The position numbers and the translations under genes are program-made. Below are positions 1 to 5,387 of a stretch of DNA of 5,387 nucleotides, piece after piece (position 1 is the stretch's first letter; every line of letters begins with the position of its first letter). Under the pieces are notes generated by a model. The model was not told where the DNA came from. It saw only the letters and a program-made list of their open reading frames with translations, and ran no database searches. The stretch is from Treponema sp. GTDB taxonomy: Bacteria > Spirochaetota > Spirochaetia > Treponematales > Treponemataceae. The stretch is from positions 1 through 5,387 of the forward strand of contig JAFYDO010000091.1 in the NCBI GenBank assembly GCA_017544745.1, read 5' to 3'.

Positions 1-1440
1 CTTTTGGACCGTGGTGTTAAAAAGGGAGACAAGGTTGGCATTCTTATGATGAACTGCCTTGAATGGCTTCCTATTTATTTTGGTATTTTGAAAACTGGTG
101 CCCTCGCTGTACCGCTCAACTTCCGTTATGCTTCGGACGAAATTGAATACTGTCTGAACCTGGCCGATGTTTCTGTTTTGTTCTTTGGTCCGGAATTTAT
201 CGGACGTCTGGAGTCAATCACCGACAAGATTATTGCACACCGCCTTCTTGTTTTTGTTGGAGAGGGAATGGCTCCTACTTTTGCAGACAGCTACTTTATG
301 TCTGTAATGAATTTTTCTTCTGAAAATCCGCACATTGTTATTTCTGATAATGACTTTGGTGCTATTTATTTTTCTTCGGGAACTACAGGATTTCCTAAGG
401 CAATTTTGCACCGCCACCTGGCTTTGATGCATTCTGCTGCCTGCGAACAAGCTCACCATGGCCAGACTCACGACGACGTTTTCCTTTGTATTCCGCCGCT
501 TTATCATACAGGTGCCAAGATGCACTGGTTTGGTTCGCTCATCAGTGGTGGTAAGGCTGTATTGCTCCGCGGAACAAAACCTGAACCTGTTATCAAGGCC
601 GTTAGCGAAGAACGTTGTACAATCGTTTGGATGCTCGTTCCTTGGGCACAGGATATTCTTGATGCACTCGACCGTGGAGAAATTAAGCTTGAAGATTATC
701 ACTTGAGTCAGTGGCGTCTTACACATATGGGTGCCCAGCCAATTCCACGCAAGCTTGTTGCAGACTGGCTCAAGTACTTCCCTAAACATGAATATGATAC
801 AAACTACGGTTTGTCAGAATCTATTGGACCTGGATGTGTTCACCTTGGTGTTGGCAATGTTAATAAGGTTGGTGCAATTGGTATTCCTGGTTACGGCTGG
901 CAGTGCAAGATTGTTGACGAAAACCGCAAGGAAGTTGCCCAGGGTGATGTTGGTGAACTTGCAGTTAAAGGTCCTGGCGTTATGGTTGAATATTACAAGA
1001 ACCCTGAAGCTACTGCCGAAGTTCTTGATAAAGAAGGCTGGCTCTACACCGGCGATATGGCTCAGATGGACAAGGACGGCTTTATCACTCTGGTTGACCG
1101 CAAGAAGGACGTTATCATTTCTGGTGGTGAAAATATTTACCCAGTTCAGATTGAAGACTTTTTGCGCAAGATGGACCAGATTAAAGACTGCGCCGTTATC
1201 GGTCTTGCCGACAAGCGCCTTGGTGAAATTTCTGCCGCTGTTATTGAAGTTAAAGAAGGCATGACACTTACTGAAGATGAAGTAAACGAGTTCTGCCTTG
1301 AGCTTCCAAAATACAAGCGCCCACGCAAATTGATTTTTGCTCCTGTTCCTCGTAACCCGACTGGCAAGATTGAAAAGCCAAAGCTGCGCCAGTTGTACCG
1401 CACTGAAGATCCGTTTGCAGTTATGAAACAGGACAGCTAG
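1..1440 (+). CDS. AMP-forming acyl-CoA ligase (ANL superfamily), 5'-truncated by window edge
   Basis: Activates a carboxylic acid with ATP to an acyl-AMP and transfers it to CoA; cytoplasmic. The reading frame is open from base 1, and the first visible residues (DRGVKKGDKV) match the middle of the N-terminal domain, so the true start lies upstream and the TTG at 4 is not a start. Roughly 40-70 residues are missing from a usual 520-560. Motifs in order: phosphate-binding loop YFSSGTTGFPK (367-399), YGLSES (805-822), YTGD (1045-1056), hinge DRKKDVIISGGENIYP (1096-1143), and C-terminal PTGK with the catalytic lysine at 1366-1368. All core motifs are intact. It is not of the PaaK subfamily; substrate specificity cannot be read from sequence. 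The stop codon overlaps the iorA ribosome binding site, so the two are probably one operon, which favours an aryl-acetate or related acid as substrate (inference). Valine is almost always GTT (32 GTT, 4 GTA by hand count) and lysine mostly AAG, suggesting good expression. Confidence 0.93.
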   Translation, partial: LLDRGVKKGDKVGILMMNCLEWLPIYFGILKTGALAVPLNFRYASDEIEYCLNLADVSVLFFGPEFIGRLESITDKIIAHRLLVFVGEGMAPTFADSYFMSVMNFSSENPHIVISDNDFGAIYFSSGTTGFPKAILHRHLALMHSAACEQAHHGQTHDDVFLCIPPLYHTGAKMHWFGSLISGGKAVLLRGTKPEPVIKAVSEERCTIVWMLVPWAQDILDALDRGEIKLEDYHLSQWRLTHMGAQPIPRKLVADWLKYFPKHEYDTNYGLSESIGPGCVHLGVGNVNKVGAIGIPGYGWQCKIVDENRKEVAQGDVGELAVKGPGVMVEYYKNPEATAEVLDKEGWLYTGDMAQMDKDGFITLVDRKKDVIISGGENIYPVQIEDFLRKMDQIKDCAVIGLADKRLGEISAAVIEVKEGMTLTEDEVNEFCLELPKYKRPRKLIFAPVPRNPTGKIEKPKLRQLYRTEDPFAVMKQDS

Positions 1441-1443
1441 GAG
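1439..1443 (+). promoter_or_regulatory. Ribosome binding site of iorA, overlapping the ligase stop codon
   Basis: AGGAG lies 6 bases before the ATG at 1450 and shares two bases with the TAG stop of the upstream ligase. This fixes the iorA start and implies translational coupling of ligase and iorA. Confidence 0.85.
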
Positions 1444-1449
1444 TCATTT

Positions 1450-3177
1450 ATGAAACAGTTGATGTTAGGAAATGCTGCCGCCGCTCGTGGTCTTTATGAA
1501 GGTGGCTGCGAGTTTGTTTCCAGTTATCCGGGAACTCCAAGTACCGAAATTACAGAAGAAGCTGCTCGCTATAAAGAAATATACTGTGAATGGGCTCCTA
1601 ACGAAAAGGTTGCTCTTGAATCTGCTTTTGGTGCGTGTCTTGCTGGACGCCGTGCCTTCTGCGGAATGAAGCACGTTGGTTTGAACGTTGCTGCTGACCC
1701 TCTTTTTACCATGAGTTATACAGGTGTAAACGCTGGTCTTGTAATTGGCGTTGCAGATGACCCTGGAATGCACTCAAGCCAGAACGAACAGGACAGCCGC
1801 CATCACGCAATTGCCTCTAAGATTCCTATGCTTGAACCAAGTGATTCTGACGAAGCCCGCGAGTTTGCAAAGCTTGCTTTTGAAATAAGTGAAAAATTTG
1901 ACACACCTGTTTTGTATAAAATGTGTACCCGTGTTGCACACAGCCAGAGCATCACAGAAGGCGTTGACCGCGTTGTGCCTGAACACAAGCCTTACGAAAA
2001 AAATATTTCTAAATATGTTATGGCTCCTGCCAACGCAATCCGCCGCCATCCTTTTGTTGAACAGAGAATGAAGGATTTGGAAAAGTGGAGCGAGACATCT
2101 GGGGTGAACAAAATTGAAGATGCTGGTGCAAAAGTTGGCATTATTACATCTTCGACAAGCTACCAGTATGTAAAAGAAGTCCTTGGCGACAGTGTAAACA
2201 TCCTTAAACTTGGAATGGTAAATCCACTGCCTGCCGATATGATCCGTAAGTTTGCACAGGGGCTCGAAAAACTTATCGTTGTAGAAGAGCTTGATCCTAT
2301 AATCGAAAACTTTGTGCGCTCGCTTGGACTCACCTGCGAGATTCACGGAAAAGATATGTTCCCAATCTGCGGAGAATTCAGTCAGAATATTTTGGCTGCT
2401 GCATTTGGCCGCGAGGTTCCAGCCGGCACAAAACTCGACACTGCAATTCCTGTACGCCCGCCAATTATGTGTGCAGGCTGCCCTCACCGCGGAATGTTCT
2501 ATGCGCTTAATAAGCTTAAAGTAACAGTATTCGGAGATATCGGATGTTATACTTTGGGCTCGGTTGCTCCTCTTAGTGCAATGGATGTTACTCTTTGTAT
2601 GGGTGCATCGTTCAGCGGACTTCACGGCTGGAACAAGGCTGGTGGTGCCGACAACGAAAAGAAATCTGTTGCTGTAATCGGGGACTCAACCTTTATGCAT
2701 TCGGGAATGACCGGTCTTGCAACAATTGCATACAATCAGTCTAACTCAACAGTAATCGTACTTGATAACTCAATCACAGGTATGACTGGCCATCAGCAAA
2801 ATCCTACTACAGGAAAGAACCTTTACGGAGATCCTGCAGGCCGCGTAGACCTGGAAGCACTTGCCCGCGCAATGGGAATAAACCGTGTTCGCGTAGTAGA
2901 CCCATACAACATTGCAGAATGCGAAGCTGCTGTTCGCGAAGAACTCGAAGCCGCAGAACCAAGCCTTATCATAAGCCGCAGACCTTGTGCACTCTTAAAG
3001 GAAGTTAAGCACAATCCTCCTCTCGTAGTAGATCAGGACAAATGCAAGAGCTGCAAAATGTGTATGAAGATTGGCTGCCCTGCCATTGCAATGAAAGACA
3101 ACAAGGCAAAGATTGACCCTACCTTATGTGTTGGTTGCGGCGTTTGCAGTCAGATGTGTAAATTTGGTGCCTTATAA
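1450..3177 (+). CDS. iorA: Indolepyruvate:ferredoxin oxidoreductase, alpha subunit
   Basis: Large catalytic subunit. With IorB it converts indole- (and phenyl- or hydroxyphenyl-) pyruvate plus CoA and oxidised ferredoxin to aryl-acetyl-CoA, CO2 and reduced ferredoxin; cytoplasmic and usually oxygen sensitive. The 575 residues fit the family. Visible in order: N-terminal pyrimidine-binding domain with SSYPGTPSTEI (residues 24-34); a central domain; CAGCPHRG with Cys341 and Cys344; TPP/Mg-binding GDS (411-413) followed by LDNSITGMTG with Asn440; and a C-terminal two-cluster ferredoxin domain. The first cluster has Cys532, 535, 538, 543 (spacing 2-2-4, then Pro), the second Cys560, 563, 566, 570 (spacing 2-2-3). 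All eight cluster cysteines are present. The start is set by the AGGAG at 1439-1443. It is followed after 9 bases by a membrane protein gene rather than by iorB, which lies 1.68 kb downstream. Specificity for aryl-pyruvates is known for the family, not shown here. Confidence 0.96.
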   Translation: MKQLMLGNAAAARGLYEGGCEFVSSYPGTPSTEITEEAARYKEIYCEWAPNEKVALESAFGACLAGRRAFCGMKHVGLNVAADPLFTMSYTGVNAGLVIGVADDPGMHSSQNEQDSRHHAIASKIPMLEPSDSDEAREFAKLAFEISEKFDTPVLYKMCTRVAHSQSITEGVDRVVPEHKPYEKNISKYVMAPANAIRRHPFVEQRMKDLEKWSETSGVNKIEDAGAKVGIITSSTSYQYVKEVLGDSVNILKLGMVNPLPADMIRKFAQGLEKLIVVEELDPIIENFVRSLGLTCEIHGKDMFPICGEFSQNILAAAFGREVPAGTKLDTAIPVRPPIMCAGCPHRGMFYALNKLKVTVFGDIGCYTLGSVAPLSAMDVTLCMGASFSGLHGWNKAGGADNEKKSVAVIGDSTFMHSGMTGLATIAYNQSNSTVIVLDNSITGMTGHQQNPTTGKNLYGDPAGRVDLEALARAMGINRVRVVDPYNIAECEAAVREELEAAEPSLIISRRPCALLKEVKHNPPLVVDQDKCKSCKMCMKIGCPAIAMKDNKAKIDPTLCVGCGVCSQMCKFGAL

Positions 3178-3186
3178 TTTGCTCTT

Positions 3187-3672
3187 ATGGTTTTGAATAT
3201 AATTTTAGCAGTAATAGCCGGAATCTTACTTATCATCGGTTTTATAGGAACCTTTGTTCCTGTAATCCCGGGCGCACCTTTGGCCTGGGCCGGACTTCTT
3301 GCTGCTTACTTTTGTTCCTTCTGCAATATTTCAATTGTTGCACTCATAATTACAGGCATTTTTGCAGTACTTGTTTCTATACTGGATAATATTCTTCCAA
3401 TCACAATGACCCACAAATTTGGCGGAAGCAAAGCCGCAGTCACTGGTTCAACAATCGGACTCATTGCAGGATTTTTTATAGGTCCGGTTGGAATCATTCT
3501 TGGTCCGTTTTTGGGCGCACTTATTGGAGAATTAATTCATACTCACGGCCAGAGCGACGGTGTTTTCAAAGCAGCCTTTGGTGCGTTTGTCGGCTTTCTT
3601 ACAGGAACCGGTCTTAAAATGATTTGTGTTCTCTGCTTTATCTGGTATTTCATTGTAAGCTTTATTAAGTAA
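3187..3672 (+). CDS. DUF456-family small integral membrane protein
   Basis: 161 residues, strongly hydrophobic and glycine rich; function unknown. Family-like features: PVIPGAP at residues 25-31 after the first membrane segment, GGSK at 79-82 in a short polar loop, and a glycine-rich stretch GPVGIILGPFLGALIGE at 99-115 ending in a membrane-edge glutamate. Probable membrane segments are about 3-22, 30-45, 48-72, 85-115 (perhaps a hairpin) and 126-158. There is no cleavable signal peptide; the first segment is likely an anchor. The ATG is 9 bases after the iorA stop, in the same frame, with no clear Shine-Dalgarno sequence, so translation probably depends on ribosomes finishing iorA. No earlier in-frame start exists after that stop. 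A transporter or membrane-organising role is possible, but nothing seen here supports one. The DUF456 assignment rests on motif recall, not a search. Confidence 0.85.
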   Translation: MVLNIILAVIAGILLIIGFIGTFVPVIPGAPLAWAGLLAAYFCSFCNISIVALIITGIFAVLVSILDNILPITMTHKFGGSKAAVTGSTIGLIAGFFIGPVGIILGPFLGALIGELIHTHGQSDGVFKAAFGAFVGFLTGTGLKMICVLCFIWYFIVSFIK

Positions 3673-3673
3673 C

Positions 3674-3677
3674 AGGA
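3674..3677 (+). promoter_or_regulatory. Ribosome binding site of the DNA methyltransferase
   Basis: AGGA lies 6 bases before the ATG at 3684 and directly after the stop codon of the DUF456 gene. It supports this start and co-transcription with the upstream genes. Confidence 0.7.
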
Positions 3678-3683
3678 TTTGCA

Positions 3684-4781
3684 ATGGAAGAAAACAAAGA
3701 CTTTTTGACTACACAGATAATCACCTACATTGGAAACAAACGAAGCCTTCTTGGATACATCGAAAAAGAAGTAAATGAGATTGCAAAGGTTTTGGGCAAA
3801 AAACGACTTGTCTGTGCAGACCTGTTTTCCGGTTCAGGCATTGTTGCGCGCATGCTCAAGCAATATTCAAAACGTCTTATTGTAAATGATCTTGAAAACT
3901 ATTCCAGAGTCCTGAACGAATGCTACCTTACCAATAAAAATGATTTTCCAAAAGAAGAATACAACAATCTTTATGAACAGCTTTTGGCATCGTGTGCAAA
4001 GAAAAAAATCAGCGGAATAATCACAAAAAATTATGCACCTGCCAGCGATAAAAATATTCAGCTTGGGGAACGCGTTTTTTACACACATCAGAATGCTCTT
4101 TTAATTGATACATACCGCAACCTTACAGACAGACTTGTTCCTGCAGAGCTTCAGAAATTTTTTCTTGCCCCGCTTCTTACAGAGGCTTCGGTACATGTAA
4201 ACACCAGCGGAGTTTTTAAAGGCTTTTACAAGGACCGCACAACCGGTATTGGCTGTTTTGGCGGAAAAGGAAAAAATGCACTTTCCAGAATTATGGGAAG
4301 CGTAGTTTTGCCAATCCCTGTTTTGAGCAATTTTAATTCCGAAGTTCAGGTTTTCCAAAAGGATGCTGTAGAGCTTTCCGAGGAACTTAAAGGACTTGAT
4401 ATTGTTTATCTGGATCCGCCGTATAACCAGCATCCGTACGGTTCAAATTATTTTATGCTAAACCTTATCCTCAAAAATAAACTGGATGTAGAAATCAGCA
4501 GAGTTAGCGGAATCACTCAGGACTGGAACCGCAGCAACTTTAACAAACGCACCCGCGTTATGGATTCAATGGAAAAAATTGTTTGCGCCCTGGATTCAAA
4601 ATATATAATCGTTTCGTACAACTCGGAAGGCTTTATAAATTTTGATGATATGTCGCAAATGTTAAAAAAATATGGTAAACTAAAAACCGTGGAAATTGCT
4701 TACAACACTTTCCGTGGCAGCAGGAATTTACAAAATAGAGACATTCATGTAAAGGAATATTTGTTCATATTAAAAAAATAG
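3684..4781 (+). CDS. D12-class adenine-N6 DNA methyltransferase (Dam/M.FokI-like), apparently solitary
   Basis: Transfers a methyl group from S-adenosylmethionine to adenine N6 in a specific DNA site. The 365 residues show the alpha-class motif order: TYIGNKRSLL (14-23), the counterpart of the Gly-Lys motif of Dam enzymes; AdoMet-binding DLFSGSG (46-52); and catalytic DPPY (244-247). Between them lies a target-recognition region with a conserved-looking VFKGFYKD and FGGKGKNAL stretch (about 195-222). The catalytic motifs are intact, so it is probably active. It is somewhat longer than E. coli Dam (about 280 residues) and closer to restriction-linked D12 enzymes. No endonuclease or specificity gene is in the window, so it is either an orphan or its partner is elsewhere. 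Lysine is 28 AAA to 6 AAG here against 11 to 23 in the ligase, and the gene looks more A/T rich, consistent with acquisition or low expression. Two bases of its stop codon belong to the downstream repeat. The target sequence is not predictable by eye. Confidence 0.92.
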   Translation: MEENKDFLTTQIITYIGNKRSLLGYIEKEVNEIAKVLGKKRLVCADLFSGSGIVARMLKQYSKRLIVNDLENYSRVLNECYLTNKNDFPKEEYNNLYEQLLASCAKKKISGIITKNYAPASDKNIQLGERVFYTHQNALLIDTYRNLTDRLVPAELQKFFLAPLLTEASVHVNTSGVFKGFYKDRTTGIGCFGGKGKNALSRIMGSVVLPIPVLSNFNSEVQVFQKDAVELSEELKGLDIVYLDPPYNQHPYGSNYFMLNLILKNKLDVEISRVSGITQDWNRSNFNKRTRVMDSMEKIVCALDSKYIIVSYNSEGFINFDDMSQMLKKYGKLKTVEIAYNTFRGSRNLQNRDIHVKEYLFILKK

Positions 4782-4842
4782 ATGCTGAAACAAGTTCAGC
4801 ATGACAAAAAAAGAGCGTCATCCTGAACTTGTTTCAGGATCT
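4780..4842. repeat. Nested palindromic (REP/BIME-like) intergenic element
   Basis: Two 26-base arms, 4780-4805 and 4817-4842, are inverted copies of each other (24 of 26 identical) around an 11-base A-rich spacer (AAAAAAAGAGC, 4806-4816). Each arm is also a perfect hairpin. Arm 1 has stem ATGCTGAA (4782-4789), loop ACAAG and TTCAGCAT (4795-4802). Arm 2 has stem ATCCTGAA (4820-4827), loop CTTGT and TTCAGGAT (4833-4840). The two differences between arms are G-C versus C-G at the same stem pair, so pairing is kept in both. I recall CTGAACTTGTTTCAG palindromes as widely dispersed intergenic repeats in several bacterial groups (not checked). The element overlaps the methyltransferase stop and ends just before the iorB ribosome binding site. 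There is no T-run after it on the plus strand, so it is not a standard terminator for the operon. Confidence 0.9.
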
Positions 4843-4843
4843 C

Positions 4844-4850
4844 AAAGGGG
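4844..4850 (+). promoter_or_regulatory. Ribosome binding site of iorB, next to the palindromic element
   Basis: AAAGGGG lies 7 bases before the ATG at 4858. It begins one base after the end of the repeat arm, so folding of the repeat in the mRNA could influence ribosome access. It fixes the iorB start over the internal ATG at 4873. Confidence 0.75.
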
Positions 4851-4857
4851 AATAGAT

Positions 4858-5387
4858 ATGGTAAAAAATATAATGATAGTCGGAGTTGGCGGACAGGGAG
4901 CTCTGCTCGCTTCTAAAACCTTGGGACAGGTTTTGCTTGATGCAGGCTACGATGTAAAGGTTAGCGAAGTTCATGGAATGAGTCAGCGCGGCGGTTCTGT
5001 TGTAACTTATGTACGCTACGGCGACAAGGTTTATTCACCAATCGTAGATAAAGGAGAAGCCGATTACATTGTTTCCTTTGAACTTCTCGAAGCAGCCCGC
5101 TACACAGAATATTTGCGTCAGGGTGGCCAGGTTGTCGTAAACACCCAGAAAATTGACCCAATGCCCGTAATCACAGGAGCTGCCGAATATCCTCAGGATT
5201 TAGTTACCACAATGACTTCCGCCGGCCTCAAAGTCGACGCCGTAGACTGCCTCACCCTTGCCGAACAAGCCGGAACTGCAAAAGCCGTAAACATCGTTCT
5301 TATGGGAAGACTTTCAAAATACATGGATTTCCCGGTAGACGCCTGGATGTCTGCAATTGAGAAGTTAGTTAAACCACAGTTTTTGGA
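4858..5387 (+). CDS. iorB: Indolepyruvate:ferredoxin oxidoreductase, beta subunit, 3'-truncated by window edge
   Basis: Small subunit of the IOR complex, needed with IorA for ferredoxin-linked decarboxylation (or reverse carboxylation) of aryl-pyruvates. The frame is open from 4858 to the window end without a stop: 176 full codons of an expected 190-200, so only the C-terminal tip is missing. It belongs to the 2-oxoacid oxidoreductase gamma/IorB fold: the N-terminal strand ends in GVGGQG (residues 9-14), followed by SEVHGMSQRGGSV (36-48), the typical signature of this family. A good ribosome binding site supports the start. It is separated from iorA by a membrane protein gene, a methyltransferase gene and a palindromic repeat, whereas the two subunits are usually encoded side by side. 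I see no separate promoter in the 76 bases before it, so it probably depends on read-through from upstream or on a promoter inside the methyltransferase gene. Truncation is due to the window edge, not a mutation. Confidence 0.95.
   Translation, partial: MVKNIMIVGVGGQGALLASKTLGQVLLDAGYDVKVSEVHGMSQRGGSVVTYVRYGDKVYSPIVDKGEADYIVSFELLEAARYTEYLRQGGQVVVNTQKIDPMPVITGAAEYPQDLVTTMTSAGLKVDAVDCLTLAEQAGTAKAVNIVLMGRLSKYMDFPVDAWMSAIEKLVKPQFL

Noticed and set aside
4..6. TTG as the ligase start codon
   Set aside because: The frame is open to base 1, no ribosome binding site can be seen, and the residues after it belong well inside the N-terminal domain of this family.
214..1264. Open frames inside the ligase gene: minus strand 214-789 and plus strand 731-1264 in another frame
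   Set aside because: Both overlap the conserved ligase frame with its intact ANL motifs. Their translations are low-complexity and show no family features.
1774..2625. Long open frame (283 codons) on the minus strand inside iorA
   Set aside because: It is fully antisense to a clear iorA reading frame, has an odd Cys/His/Phe/Asn-rich composition, no recognisable motif and no supporting start signal. It is a by-product of the codon use of iorA.
4772..4812. A7 tracts at 4772-4778 and 4806-4812 as phase-variation switches
   Set aside because: Tracts of seven A are common in A/T-rich DNA and short for slippage-based switching. One sits at the last codons of the methyltransferase, where a shift would hardly affect activity.
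4806..4842. Possible minus-strand Rho-independent terminator: arm 2 hairpin followed by seven T
   Set aside because: On the minus strand the stem is followed by 7 other bases before the T-run, and no minus-strand gene is visible to need termination. The structure is better explained by the paired repeat.
4780..4842. CRISPR fragment or classic RAYT-linked REP element
   Set aside because: Only two copies in inverted orientation with an 11-base spacer, which is not a CRISPR pattern. There is no GTAG head motif and no transposase in the window.

Overview
The window looks like a single plus-strand gene cluster from an anaerobic, probably host- or rumen-associated bacterium. The evidence is a ferredoxin-dependent, oxygen-sensitive 2-oxoacid oxidoreductase (both subunits), moderate G+C, and compact genes with gaps of about 10 bases. 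The style fits a Treponema-like spirochaete or a clostridial/gut anaerobe. No rRNA or other phylogenetic marker is present, so the lineage is a weak inference.

Layout: (1) Positions 1-1440 are the 3' part of an AMP-forming acyl-CoA ligase whose N-terminus lies upstream. (2) Positions 1450-3177 are iorA, the large TPP- and [4Fe-4S]-containing subunit of indolepyruvate:ferredoxin oxidoreductase. (3) Positions 3187-3672 encode a small DUF456-type membrane protein. (4) Positions 3684-4781 encode a D12-class adenine-N6 DNA methyltransferase. (5) Positions 4780-4842 are an intergenic nested palindrome, made of two 26-base inverted arms that are each a perfect hairpin. (6) Positions 4858-5387 are iorB, the small subunit of the same oxidoreductase, cut by the window end. 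There is no minus-strand gene that I can support, no RNA gene, no CRISPR array and no convincing Rho-independent terminator on the plus strand. No stretch over 300 bases lacks a gene.

How the genes work together: IorA and IorB form the enzyme that interconverts aryl-pyruvates and aryl-acetyl-CoA with CO2 and ferredoxin. The ligase is tightly coupled to iorA and would make (or use) the acyl-CoA partner. Together they suggest either aromatic amino acid fermentation or, since an AMP-forming ligase drives acid activation, reductive carboxylation of scavenged aryl-acetates to aromatic amino acids. The unusual part is that iorA and iorB, normally adjacent, are split by about 1.7 kb holding an unrelated membrane protein, a solitary DNA methyltransferase with different codon use, and a repeat element that lies next to the iorB ribosome binding site. 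I do not see a clearly novel multi-gene system. The interrupted iorAB operon and the nested palindrome are the best leads.
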